Source: CAZHFA01 sp964534945 | Lineage (GTDB): Bacteria; Bdellovibrionota_C; UBA2361; CAKMMH01 | Direction of reading: 5' to 3' | Length of the DNA: 26,391 bases | Assembly (NCBI GenBank): GCA_964534945.1 | Contig: CAZHSB010000024.1 | Coordinates: 1 to 26,391, forward strand | In this document: positions 16,358 through 24,703 of the stretch, in pieces | How the letters are laid out: every line of letters begins with the position of its first letter | Numbering within the stretch: position 1 is the stretch's first letter | Made by a program: the position numbers and the translations under genes | The notes under the pieces: generated by a model | What the model was told of the DNA's origin: nothing | What the model saw: the letters and a program-made list of their open reading frames with translations, nothing else | Databases searched by the model: none

Positions 16358-16588
16358 TCAATCACCTGTGGCTTCTCCTTCTCCATCACCAGTACCAGCG
16401 CCATTTAGATCAACAGCTCCAGGAAGCTCGCCTGAACGATCAACTGCCCATTGACCTACATTCTCGGCGGCAGTTTGCAATTTACCACCCATTGCCTGCA
16501 ATACGGCAAAAACAACAACAGCTACGACTGCAGCACCTGCACAGTACTCTAGCAAAGTTAGTCCTTTTTGATTTTTCTTTTTTAACAT
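16358..16588 (-). CDS. flp: Flp-type major pilin
   Basis: 76 residues: basic leader MLKKKNQKG, then LTLLEYCAGAAVVAVVVFAVLQAM. Cleavage after Gly9 by a Flp prepilin peptidase would place Glu and Tyr at +5 and +6, the Flp signature, giving a 67-residue mature pilin. After the hydrophobic helix (10-33) comes a short amphipathic region and a Gly/Asp/Glu-rich tail (GAGTGDGEGEATGD), which is unusual for Flp and probably surface-exposed. Strong ribosome site AAGGAG 7 bases before ATG, 24 bases after the cpaE stop. Small size, strong translation signal and a following terminator fit a highly expressed structural subunit. Confidence 0.93.
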   Translation of the reverse strand: MLKKKNQKGLTLLEYCAGAAVVAVVVFAVLQAMGGKLQTAAENVGQWAVDRSGELPGAVDLNGAGTGDGEGEATGD

Positions 16589-16612
16589 TTAAAACTCCTT
16601 TTAAATAAAAAA

Positions 16613-18043
16613 TTAAACAGCTTTAGTAAAAAAATTTTTAGGGTCATCTTCATTATCATTCATTTTATTAATTTGACCATTATTTTCAATATTTTTTTCA
16701 TCAGTATACATCTTATCATCTGGAAGCGTTATTACTTTTTGTGTTGCAATAAGCTTTCTTTCATTTTGTTTTGATCTTCGTTCTAAAAATTCATCTATGC
16801 GTTTTAAAATAGAATTAAATATAACTTTAATCTTCTCTATCACCTCGCCAAAAATTCCTTTAGACTCCAAATTTTCACATTCTTTACCATCTATCTTTTC
16901 TGAAAGCAAAAACAAAGTATCTTGTAACTCTTTGGGCGCTTGAGAATAAAAAGTTGCTCCCGATCCAGGCCATCTGCTAGCTTGAATAGAATTTTTTATT
17001 TCATATAAGAAATATGAATCTTCAAGCAAAGAAGCAGAAGCTAAAATTTCATCTTTTAGTATTTGAGAATCTAATAAAAATTTTTCGTGTTTATTTTCTA
17101 CTATACATAATTTTGATTCGGCTGATAAAAAACTTTTAACAGATTTCAAAAGTTCTAAATTTGCGAATATTGATGCAGGATCATTATTTATCACTACTAT
17201 TAAAAAATCACATAATTTATATAAACTTGTCTTTAGTATTCCCTTAAAGCATGCTGCGTCTATAATAATGTAGTCAAAAAATCCATCTAAACATTCTAAA
17301 ACAGAAATAAAATTTTTATAGTAAGAAGATTTTCCAGAATATAAATTCTCTGACTCAATTGTAGGAGTCATGCAGTATAAATTTTCTTCATCATCCCATA
17401 CTTTTTGATAACACTCTTGAAGTGCATCTTGAGAAATAGGTTTTAAACCATCTAATAAAATTCCTAAATTTTCATTTATGAATGGGCGCACTTGCAAAAA
17501 ACGACTTAGATCCTGACTTTCAACATCGCAGTCTATAAGCAACACTTTCTTTCCCTTATCAAGGTACATTTCTCCCAATGCCGAAACTATTGAAGTCACG
17601 CCACTTCCACCCTTTCCACTATCTACAACAATTATTTTTGAATTTTGATTTTTTTTACTCTTCTTAGAAAGAATTATTAATTTTCTAAAAAATTCTCCTG
17701 CCGTAATATTATCAAGACAAATATCGGTAACGCCTAATCTTGCCAGCTCTTCTATTATAAAAAGTTTATTTAATTTTTCTGTAAGCCATGCAATGAGTAT
17801 CGCATTTGGAAAAAATTTTTTTATATCACTGATAACACCTTTGTCGTTTGATAAAATCTCATTTCCAACAATAATTAATTTAGGGGAATTTTGGAATTTT
17901 AGCTCTTCTATGGATATTGGCTTTATATTGATTCGTGGAATGATATCGACACCCTGAGCTCCTTTATAAATAAAATTACAAAGTTTATTTCGAATTTTGT
18001 TTCGTGACTCCGCACTTTTATCTAAAATTAGTAGCTCTAACAT
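16613..18043 (-). CDS. cpaE: Flp pilus localisation ATPase CpaE/TadZ (MinD/ParA family)
   Basis: 476 residues. An N-terminal atypical receiver domain (about 1-125, LELLILDKS, KLIIVGNE, AILIAWLTEK) lacks the usual phospho-acceptor, as in other TadZ proteins. The ParA/MinD core (about 135-390) has deviant Walker A KGGSGVTS (144-151), DCD (171-173) and the DYIIIDA switch. The C-terminal 85 residues are charged and predicted disordered, longer than usual. TadZ marks the cell position where the Tad machine assembles. First gene of the operon. Its ATG has no clear Shine-Dalgarno, and a sigma-54 motif lies about 100 bases upstream. Confidence 0.9.
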   Translation of the reverse strand: MLELLILDKSAESRNKIRNKLCNFIYKGAQGVDIIPRINIKPISIEELKFQNSPKLIIVGNEILSNDKGVISDIKKFFPNAILIAWLTEKLNKLFIIEELARLGVTDICLDNITAGEFFRKLIILSKKSKKNQNSKIIVVDSGKGGSGVTSIVSALGEMYLDKGKKVLLIDCDVESQDLSRFLQVRPFINENLGILLDGLKPISQDALQECYQKVWDDEENLYCMTPTIESENLYSGKSSYYKNFISVLECLDGFFDYIIIDAACFKGILKTSLYKLCDFLIVVINNDPASIFANLELLKSVKSFLSAESKLCIVENKHEKFLLDSQILKDEILASASLLEDSYFLYEIKNSIQASRWPGSGATFYSQAPKELQDTLFLLSEKIDGKECENLESKGIFGEVIEKIKVIFNSILKRIDEFLERRSKQNERKLIATQKVITLPDDKMYTDEKNIENNGQINKMNDNEDDPKNFFTKAV

Positions 18044-18142
18044 ACAACTTATAGTCTACAAAAAAGATTTAATTACACATATCCTGATATTTCGGACGAG
18101 AAATCAAAACAGTTCAAAAGTTTAGTTTTTTTGCAGTTGTTT

Positions 18143-18158
18143 TGCAAGGAATTTGCCA
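18143..18158 (-). promoter_or_regulatory. Sigma-54 (RpoN) -24/-12 promoter of the Tad pilus operon
   Basis: The minus strand reads TGGCAAATTCCTTGCA. GG and GC are separated by exactly 10 bases, as in the sigma-54 consensus TGGCACG-N4-TTGCA. It agrees at all positions of TGGCA and TTGCA and differs only at the two bases after TGGCA. Transcription would start near 18132, leaving a leader of about 90 bases before cpaE. The rest of 18044-18232 is AT-rich, with no activator site recognised. Confidence 0.7.
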
Positions 18159-18232
18159 CATAATATCTTGATAGAGCTTGATTTTAAATGTAAACTCTTG
18201 AGTTATAAAAACTTTTTTCTTAAAAATTTTCT

Positions 18233-20149
18233 ATGAAAAAAAGAAATATCTTATTTATCTTAATTATACTTTTTGCATTTTTCCTTAGATTTCCGTTTAT
18301 AAATAAAGGAATGCCTTTTTTTTATCATGAAGATGAAATGCATCATTTTGGTAGAACTGTGCAAATGGTTCAAGAGGGACGATTCAATCCAGAGTATTTT
18401 TTAAAACCAAGTCTACATTTTTATTTAAGAATTCCCGTCACTGCCCTTGCGTTTATTGTTAGTGTTAAAAACGGACATATAAAAAATTTATCAGAAATAA
18501 AGACAACTGACACTCTTGGAATAGGACAATATTCTCAATCGATGTCTCATAAAGGAATCGTGAGGGCAAATAGACTGTTTAGTTTATTTTTCAGTTTATT
18601 GACTACAATTTTAATTTTCTTTATAGCAAAAGAATTAACGGAAAATTATCTTATTTCTTTTTTATCAATGTTGCTTTTTACATTTTCAGCTCCAGAAATT
18701 TCTTTATCAACACGAATAAACGTTGATATTCCCGTGATGTTTTTTTGCACATTATCATCTTTTTTAGCATTAAAAACTTTTAAAAACTTTAATATATCTA
18801 ATCTGGTTTTGCTTTGTTTTGCTGTTGGCTTTTCTATATCGACAAAATATAACGCCGCACCAATTTATATCTTGCCAGTATTAGTCGTTCTTTTAACAAA
18901 AAGTTATTCAATTAAAAATTTCGTAATTGCATTATTGCTCCCAATACTTGCCTTTTTTATAGCATCGCCCTATGCATTTTTCCATTATAATGTTTTTTTA
19001 AATCATCTTGCCTATGAAGTTTGGCATTATAGTGTCGCAGGTCATACAGGACATTCTGCCACTCCAGGAATCTCACAATTTTTATTTTATTCAAATTGGT
19101 TTTGTAAAGAAGCTATTGGCGTAATTCCTTTTATATGTATGATTCTTGGAATCCTTTATTTAATTTTTAAAAAGGGCAAAACAGGATTCTTGGTTTTATC
19201 ATTTCCTATTTTATTTATTTTTTTGATGATCTTTCAAAAAACAAATTTTACAAGGAATATGTTAATGGCTCTTCCTTGTATTTGTATTTTTTCTGGAATT
19301 GGACTTTGGCTGATTTTTAAGAATTTTTCCTCACGTTTTGTTAAAGCATTTTTGATAATTTTATTTTTATTTCAAGCGTGTTACCAAACAATCTTGCTCG
19401 AAAGAAAGACATTAACTGAGCCTAAAGATTCAAGGCTTTTTGTTTCTGATTGGATAAAAGATCATTCTAGTATAAATTCAAATATTTTTTATAGTGGCGA
19501 ATTAGGGTTTGAACGAACTGTCAATAATTTTAAGAATGTAGCGAAAGTTAGCCAAACACTTTCACAAGATAGACTTTATAATATGGGGGCAAACTTTCTT
19601 ATATTCCCTACGCACATAGAAAATAAATTTCCTTTTTTGTTTACGCAAGAGAAGCAGTTTGATGGTATATTTCAAGATAAGACTAATAGATTATATGTGA
19701 ATCCAAGCATTACAATTTATAAAGCAAACTCTCCATTTTCTTTAACGTCAGATGAATTAGGGCTAGTATCTAAAAGAGATAGTAATTTAACAGTCCAAGA
19801 AAATGGCACTGATTTTGCTCTAACATGCAAAGATAAAAACCAAAAAGATTGCTGGATAGATTCAAGAATTTCAAAAATAGCGCTTCCTAATAATTTATTA
19901 GGTTCAAAACTTAAAATTTCTTATATCAGTCCATGGGCAAATCAAAAAGTAAAATTATTTTTTAATGATTCATTTATTGATATTTCTTGTAGCAATTTAG
20001 TTCCTTGGTCACTTTGTGAAAAGCAAATTTTACTTCCTACTGATACTACGAATGAAAAACAATTTTATCTTGTAATTAATAAATTAATTTCTCCTTCTCA
20101 AGCTGGTTTTAGCAAAGACAAGAGATTTCTAGGGATAATGTTAAAGTAA
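18233..20149 (+). CDS. GT39/ArnT-like membrane glycosyltransferase (PMT_2 type)
   Basis: 638 residues. Membrane segment at about 5-22, then the luminal loop with HEDEMHHF (32-39), the acidic motif typical of GT-C enzymes such as ArnT and protein O-mannosyltransferases, and about ten further hydrophobic segments up to residue 385. A C-terminal periplasmic domain (about 390-638) carries DWIKDHSSINSNIFYSGE, as seen in other GT39-type proteins. Such enzymes move a sugar from a polyprenyl-phosphate carrier to lipid or protein; the acceptor cannot be told. ATG start without Shine-Dalgarno; no alternative start fits better. It stands alone between divergent cpaE and feoB. No terminator was seen after it. 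Confidence 0.8.
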   Translation: MKKRNILFILIILFAFFLRFPFINKGMPFFYHEDEMHHFGRTVQMVQEGRFNPEYFLKPSLHFYLRIPVTALAFIVSVKNGHIKNLSEIKTTDTLGIGQYSQSMSHKGIVRANRLFSLFFSLLTTILIFFIAKELTENYLISFLSMLLFTFSAPEISLSTRINVDIPVMFFCTLSSFLALKTFKNFNISNLVLLCFAVGFSISTKYNAAPIYILPVLVVLLTKSYSIKNFVIALLLPILAFFIASPYAFFHYNVFLNHLAYEVWHYSVAGHTGHSATPGISQFLFYSNWFCKEAIGVIPFICMILGILYLIFKKGKTGFLVLSFPILFIFLMIFQKTNFTRNMLMALPCICIFSGIGLWLIFKNFSSRFVKAFLIILFLFQACYQTILLERKTLTEPKDSRLFVSDWIKDHSSINSNIFYSGELGFERTVNNFKNVAKVSQTLSQDRLYNMGANFLIFPTHIENKFPFLFTQEKQFDGIFQDKTNRLYVNPSITIYKANSPFSLTSDELGLVSKRDSNLTVQENGTDFALTCKDKNQKDCWIDSRISKIALPNNLLGSKLKISYISPWANQKVKLFFNDSFIDISCSNLVPWSLCEKQILLPTDTTNEKQFYLVINKLISPSQAGFSKDKRFLGIMLK

Positions 20150-20167
20150 AAATTGTTGCATATTTTT

Positions 20168-20187
20168 TTAATCAGTTAATCAGTTAT
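20168..20187. repeat. Short tandem direct repeat upstream of feoB
   Basis: TTAATCAGTTAATCAGTTAT: an 8-base unit occurring twice plus a partial copy, about 60-80 bases before feoB. It could be a regulator site; it does not match a Fur box. Confidence 0.4.
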
Positions 20188-20245
20188 CTTTTATTTTTTA
20201 TGCGCCATCTACTTAATTTACTAATTCTGTGCTATTTTTTTGTTT

Positions 20246-22612
20246 ATGATAAAACTTGGATTTAATAAAAATTTAACTTTAGATAAATTAGAAATTGGAA
20301 AAGATGCGATAATATCTTCTATAAATTGTAAAGACAAAGCATTAAGAAGACATATTTTAAATATGGGTTTAACTCCAAATGTAGAAGTCTCTCTAATAAA
20401 GGCAGCACCGCTTGGAGATCCTCTAGAATTAGAAGTGCGGGGGTATCTTTTAACAATAAGAAAGGAAGATGCTTCAAAAATAGAAATAAAAGATATTCAT
20501 AAAGCACACAACATTCAAAAAGAAAATAAAATTTTTAAAGATATTGAACATTCTCAAAAGGGTGAGGAGCTTACATATTTAGAAAGAAATAAAAACAAAG
20601 TTGCGCTAAAAACAAAATTGAAATTTGCACTTGCAGGAAATCAAAATAGCGGGAAAACCACATTATTTAATAAGCTTACGGGCTCAAATCAACATGTAGG
20701 AAATTTTCCAGGCGTTACAGTTGATAAAGTAGAAGGAATTATAAAGAACAATAACAATATGACCATTACGGATTTACCAGGAATCTATTCTTTATCTCCG
20801 TATAGCAAAGAAGAAATTGTAACTAGAGATTTTCTTTTAAATGAAAATCCAAACTGCATAATCAATATTATTGATGCAACGAATATTGAAAGAAATTTGC
20901 TTTTAACTACAGAGTTACTTGAGCTTGAGATTCCTATGGTTATTGCTCTTAATATGATGGACGAGGTACAAGAAAATAATGGAAGTATTGATGTAAATGG
21001 CCTAGAAAACGCACTTGGAGTTCCTGTTATTCCGATTTCCGCTTCAAAAGATGAGGGTATCGATGAGTTGTTAGAACATGCGATAAATGTAGCAAGATAT
21101 GAAGATAAACCTAAAAAGCTAGATTTTTGTTCTTCAGAAAGCGCTGTTCATAGATGCATTCACTCTATTATTCACTTAATAGAAGATCATGCAAAAGCAT
21201 CAAAACTTCCGATACGCTTTGTGGCGACTAAATTGATCGAAGGTGATAAAAGTTTTATTGATGAATTAAATTTAGATGATGATGAAATTAAAAATTTCAA
21301 ACAAATTATTTTACAAATGGAAAAGGAAAACGGACTTGACAGAGAAGCTGCTCTTATTGATATGAGGTTTTCTTTTATTGAAAAGCTTTGTGATGATTTT
21401 GTTTATAAGTCACCAAATAATGCAGGGAAAAATTTTTCTAACAATTTAGATAAAATTCTTACAGGAAAATACACTGCCCTTCCTTCTTTTTTGTTAATAA
21501 TATCGTTTATTTTTTATTTAACTTTTGGACCTCTTGGCACGTTTTTATCAGATCTTATGACTCTAGGAATCGATGGTATTACAAAATATATTGATAGTTC
21601 ACTTGCATTATATGGATTAAATTCTATTGTAAAGTCACTTATTATTGATGGGGTTTGCGCTGGTGTTGGCGGGGTATTGATTTTTTTACCTGTAATTGTA
21701 GTTTTGTTTTTTTTCCTATCTTTATTGGAAGATAGTGGCTATATGGCACGAGTTGCGTTCATCATGGATAAATTATTGCGTAAAATTGGACTTTCAGGAC
21801 GAAGTTTTGTTCCAATGTTAATTGGATTTGGCTGTTCTGTTCCTGCAATTATGGCAACAAGGACATTACCATCTGAAAGAGATAGAAAAATGACAATTTT
21901 TTTAATTCCTTTTATGAGTTGTTCTGCAAAGCTTCCAATCTATGCATTGTTTACAATGGTATTTTTTAAGGAGAATCAAGTCCTTGTTATTATAAGTTTG
22001 TATTTAATTGGTATTATTGTTGGACTTTTCTTTGCTTATCTAATGAAATTTTTAGTATTTAAAAATAATCCAGTTCCTTTTGTTATGGAGCTACCAAATT
22101 ATAGGATGCCGACAAGTTCAAATGTTATAAGATTAATTTACTCGAAATCAAAAAATTTTATAACAAAAGCGTTTACTATAATATTTTGGGCAACTATTGT
22201 GATTTGGTTTTTGAAAACTTTCGATAATCGTTTAAATTTAGTATCGATGCAACAAGATAGTTTACTTGCATCTTTAGGAAATTTACTTGTTCCGGTTTTT
22301 GAACCGTTAGGAATGGGGGATTGGAAAATTGCGACATCTTTTATCACGGGATTTTTAGCGAAAGAAAGTGTTATAAGTACATTAACTGTTCTCTTAGATG
22401 GAGATATTTCGAAATTGCCACTGTTATTTACTCCAATTACTGCATTTGGTTTCTTAATTTTTTCTCTATTATACGTTCCATGTGTTGCCACAATTGCCAC
22501 GGTAAAAAGGGAACTTGGAAAACGCTATGCATGTGCGATAATTCTTCTTCAATGCCTTATTGCATGGACTGTTGCTTGGGCATTTATAAAAATTTTTACA
22601 CTTTATGCCTAA
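20246..22612 (+). CDS. feoB: Ferrous iron transporter, FeoA-FeoB fusion
   Basis: 788 residues from ATG 20246 (a TTG two codons earlier is possible). Residues 1-85 are a FeoA (SH3-like) domain: RRHILNMGLTPNVEVSLIKAAPLGDPLELEVRGYLLTIRKEDA. After a linker comes the FeoB G domain: G1 GNQNSGKTTLFNKLTG (about 131-146), switch GNFPGVTVDK, G3 DLPGIYS, G4 NMMDE and SASKDEG. The polytopic part has both Gate-type segments (GFGCSVPAIMATRTLPSERDRKMTIFLIPFMSCSAKLPIYA and FITGFLAKESVISTL). It imports Fe2+ across the inner membrane. Most FeoA proteins are separate; the fusion is known in several phyla. No Shine-Dalgarno was seen, and no FeoC follows. Confidence 0.95.
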   Translation: MIKLGFNKNLTLDKLEIGKDAIISSINCKDKALRRHILNMGLTPNVEVSLIKAAPLGDPLELEVRGYLLTIRKEDASKIEIKDIHKAHNIQKENKIFKDIEHSQKGEELTYLERNKNKVALKTKLKFALAGNQNSGKTTLFNKLTGSNQHVGNFPGVTVDKVEGIIKNNNNMTITDLPGIYSLSPYSKEEIVTRDFLLNENPNCIINIIDATNIERNLLLTTELLELEIPMVIALNMMDEVQENNGSIDVNGLENALGVPVIPISASKDEGIDELLEHAINVARYEDKPKKLDFCSSESAVHRCIHSIIHLIEDHAKASKLPIRFVATKLIEGDKSFIDELNLDDDEIKNFKQIILQMEKENGLDREAALIDMRFSFIEKLCDDFVYKSPNNAGKNFSNNLDKILTGKYTALPSFLLIISFIFYLTFGPLGTFLSDLMTLGIDGITKYIDSSLALYGLNSIVKSLIIDGVCAGVGGVLIFLPVIVVLFFFLSLLEDSGYMARVAFIMDKLLRKIGLSGRSFVPMLIGFGCSVPAIMATRTLPSERDRKMTIFLIPFMSCSAKLPIYALFTMVFFKENQVLVIISLYLIGIIVGLFFAYLMKFLVFKNNPVPFVMELPNYRMPTSSNVIRLIYSKSKNFITKAFTIIFWATIVIWFLKTFDNRLNLVSMQQDSLLASLGNLLVPVFEPLGMGDWKIATSFITGFLAKESVISTLTVLLDGDISKLPLLFTPITAFGFLIFSLLYVPCVATIATVKRELGKRYACAIILLQCLIAWTVAWAFIKIFTLYA

Positions 22613-22705
22613 AATATCCTCGATACGAAGCCATAAAATATAAAATTTTTCTATCTTTCTCTTTTTTTTATATAAATTATACGCTAATATAGTAAAATAC
22701 TTTTT

Positions 22706-22790
22706 GGAAGAATGGCCGAGTGGTTGATGGCGCTGGTCTTGAAAACCAGAGACGTGAGAGCGTTCGGGGGTTCGAATCCCTCTTCTTCCG
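22706..22790 (+). tRNA. tRNA-Ser(UGA)
   Basis: 85 bases. Acceptor stem GGAAGAA/TTCTTCC, anticodon stem CTGGT/ACCAG with loop CTTGAAA giving anticodon TGA, a long class-II variable arm (GACGTGAGAGCGTTC), T arm GGGGGTTCGAATCCCTC, discriminator G. CCA is not encoded. Confidence 0.95.
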
Positions 22791-22806
22791 ATTCTTTTTT
22801 CAATTT

Positions 22807-22893
22807 AGAGAGGTGGCCGAGAGGCTGAAGGCACTCGCCTGCTAAGCGAGTATACCAGTAATGGTGTCGAGGGTTCGAATCCCTTCCTCTCTG
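22807..22893 (+). tRNA. tRNA-Ser(GCU)
   Basis: 87 bases. Acceptor AGAGAGG/CCTCTCT, anticodon stem CTCGC/GCGAG with loop CTGCTAA giving anticodon GCT, a long variable arm (TACCAGTAATGGTGTC), T arm GAGGGTTCGAATCCCTT, discriminator G. CCA is not encoded. It lies 16 bases after the first serine tRNA, so they are likely cotranscribed. Confidence 0.95.
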
Positions 22894-22921
22894 TTTTCCA
22901 TTTTTCCACTATTTTTCATTT

Positions 22922-23106
22922 TCCAAAATTTTCGTTTCCTTGGAAGGACGATCCTAAAATTTTATGTATGCTAAACGCGCCTGCGTTGAAAACGCTATAC
23001 AACCCAGCCCAGGGGTAAACGCGAATGAAATGAGCGCGTGCCCTGGGTCTGAGACAATGCGATAATAATTTTAAAAAATAGGAAGCGCCTACTAAAAAAG
23101 TGCGTG
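22922..23106. repeat. Repeat family B, copy 2
   Basis: Contains the series of hairpins common to the family: TCCTT/AAGGA near 22940; GCGTT-GAA-AACGC at 22983-22995; a CCCAGGG/CCCTGGG stem enclosing GCGC/GCGC; then GACAATGCGATAATAATTTT, AGGAAGCGCCT and AAAAAAGTGCGTGTCC. It is more GC-rich than the surroundings. The core hairpin recurs 186 bases later in copy 3. Confidence 0.88.
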
Positions 23107-23331
23107 TCCCCAAATTTTCGTTGCACTGAAAGGGCGACCCTAAAAATTTATGCGTACTAAATGCACCTGCGTTGAAAACGCTACACAACCCAGCCCAGGG
23201 GTAAGCGCGAATGAAGTGAGCGCGTGCCCTAGGTACAAAAAAAACACCACTACCGCAGGCTGAAAGTCTGCGACAATGCGATAATAATTTTAAAAAAATA
23301 GGAAGCGCCTACTAAAAAAGTACGTGTCCCA
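23107..23331. repeat. Repeat family B, copy 3 (with 33-bp insertion)
   Basis: Collinear with copy 4 except for 33 extra bases (23235-23267) just after the closing arm CCCTAGG. The insertion creates a further hairpin, CGCAGGCT-GAA-AGTCTGCG (23254-23272), with a GAA loop like the other small stems. Core hairpin GCGTTGAAAACGC at 23169-23181. Confidence 0.88.
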
Positions 23332-23375
23332 AAATTTTCATTTTTATTTTTTCCCTATTTTTCGTTTTTCAAAAA

Positions 23376-23570
23376 TTTTCGTTGCCCTGAAAGGGCGATC
23401 CTAAAAATTTATGCGTACTAAATGCACCTGCGTTGAAAACGCTACACAACCCAGCCCAGGGGTAAGCGCGAATGAAGTGAGCGCGTGCCCTGGGTCTGCG
23501 ACAATGCGATAATAATTTTAAAAAAATAGGAGGCGCCTACTAAAAAAGTGCGTGTCCCAAAATTTTTTTT
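23376..23570. repeat. Repeat family B, copy 4
   Basis: Best-formed copy: GCCCT-GAA-AGGGC, GCGTT-GAA-AACGC (23430-23442), CCCAGGG/CCCTGGG with inner GCGC stems, palindrome AGGCGCCT, end AAAAAAGTGCGTGTCCC. It is followed by TTTTTTTAGGGGGTTAGG, whose first part equals the end of repeat family A (TTTTTAGGGGGT). Between 23332 and 23375 lies only T-rich sequence, and 23590-23690 shows nothing but the AT-rich leader of the next gene. Confidence 0.88.
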
Positions 23571-23690
23571 AGGGGGTTAGGTTAAAATAATTTCAAAATA
23601 TTGAAACTTATTTTATGGCAAACATCTTTTTTTTTCTTTTATTAAATGTAAGACTTTAAGATATAAATTTTATAGCAATAAGGAATTACG

Positions 23691-24293
23691 ATGAATCATG
23701 AAATACAAAATCTATCTGCGAGTGTAGCATTAGAAAAATTAAATTTAGGAAATGAACGTTTTAGGACTGAGCAATTCCGTCATCCTAATCAAACGAAGCA
23801 AGATCGCTTATCGTTAGTAAAATCTCAGCATCCATTTGTTGCAATTTTAACTTGTTCTGATTCAAGGCTCTCTTCTAGCATTATTTTTGATCAAGGCTTA
23901 GGAAACATTTTTGAAATTAGAAATGCGGGCAACGTTTTGGACAATCATGTTATTGGGAGTATCGAGTATGCAGTTCTTCACTTGGGAGTAAAATTAGTTA
24001 TTGTTTTAGGACATGAAGATTGTGGAGCTGTGACGGCAACGGTAAATGGTGCAAAAGAAACGCCGTATATCAATAGTCTTATAGACTCTATTAAACCTGC
24101 CTTAGAAAAGTATGAGCAAGAGCAACAAGAAGGTCCAAAGCTTGTGAATGTAATTAAGAACAATGCACTTTTAACAGTTGTAAATTTAATCAAACAAGAT
24201 GAACTTTTAAAAGATCATATTGAAAATCATGGCTTAAAAATTCTCCCTGCATATTATCATTTAGATTCTGGCGAGGTTGAATTTTTAAAGTAA
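23691..24293 (+). CDS. Beta-class carbonic anhydrase
   Basis: Interconverts CO2 and bicarbonate; cytoplasmic, zinc-dependent. 200 residues, normal length for the bacterial beta class. Zinc ligands Cys55 (TCSDSR), His108 and Cys111 (LGHEDCGAV) are present, with the catalytic Asp57/Arg59 dyad and IFEIRNAGN (73-81). HPF and SIEYAVLHLGV also match the family. No signal peptide. ATG with AAGGA about 7 bases upstream. It stands alone between the family-B repeats and a strong bidirectional terminator. Confidence 0.95.
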   Translation: MNHEIQNLSASVALEKLNLGNERFRTEQFRHPNQTKQDRLSLVKSQHPFVAILTCSDSRLSSSIIFDQGLGNIFEIRNAGNVLDNHVIGSIEYAVLHLGVKLVIVLGHEDCGAVTATVNGAKETPYINSLIDSIKPALEKYEQEQQEGPKLVNVIKNNALLTVVNLIKQDELLKDHIENHGLKILPAYYHLDSGEVEFLK

Positions 24294-24337
24294 AAAAACT
24301 CTTTTTATTAAAAATTAAATATAATACAAAATAAAAA

Positions 24338-24363
24338 AAAGCCTAAAAAATTTTTTAGGCTTT
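24338..24363. terminator. Bidirectional intrinsic terminator
   Basis: A perfect 26-base palindrome, AAAGCCTAAAAAA followed by TTTTTTAGGCTTT, lies between the convergent carbonic anhydrase and small membrane protein genes. A run of A on one side and T on the other serves both strands. Confidence 0.88.
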
Positions 24364-24370
24364 CAAAATA

Positions 24371-24703
24371 CTAAATCAACTCTCTCATAACCTCCAATGC
24401 TGCAAGAAGAAAAACGAAGAAAAGGAAAAAAAGCCAAAAAAACATTTTTTGGTCTTCCAACCATAAAAGGTCTGTAAACCCCTTTCCAGTTTCCTGCCAA
24501 ATTTTTTTCAATTCGGCATCTACCTTATCGTACTCTTCGTAATCGTTCAATTTCTGAAGGATTATTTTGTGTCGCTTTTTGTTTACACGCCTAAAATCCC
24601 TCAATGCCCGCCTATTCGGCCAAATAATCACCATATAAAGAATGATCATTACCACCAAGGCGATGCATACGATCGCCGACAATATATCGAAAAACATTTC
24701 CAT
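24371..24703 (-). CDS. Small two-TM membrane protein of unknown function
   Basis: 110 residues: membrane segment at about 5-28 (ILSAIVCIALVVMIILYMVII), a basic then mixed-charge cytoplasmic-type helix region (RRALRDFRRVNKKRHKIILQKLNDYEEYDKVDAELKKIW), and a second membrane segment at about 86-105 (MFFWLFFLFFVFLLAALEV). I do not recognise a family. A real gene is supported by AAAGGA 8 bases before the ATG, a balanced amino-acid composition and the convergent terminator after its stop. Codons are slightly more GC-rich than in the neighbours. Confidence 0.7.
   Translation of the reverse strand: MEMFFDILSAIVCIALVVMIILYMVIIWPNRRALRDFRRVNKKRHKIILQKLNDYEEYDKVDAELKKIWQETGKGFTDLLWLEDQKMFFWLFFLFFVFLLAALEVMRELI

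Noticed and set aside
20168..20187. Fur box before feoB
   Set aside because: The direct repeat TTAATCAG does not resemble the GATAATGATAATCATTATC-type palindrome.
22706..22893. Integration (att) site at the serine tRNAs
   Set aside because: No integrase and no second copy of a tRNA 3' end were found in the window; the following repeats do not copy the tRNA.
22916..23188. 90-residue minus-strand frame across family-B copies
   Set aside because: It merely translates hairpin repeats (VFNAGAF twice) and has no ribosome site or family resemblance.
22922..23570. ERIC element
   Set aside because: Similar size and palindromic style, but the sequence does not match the ERIC core as I remember it.
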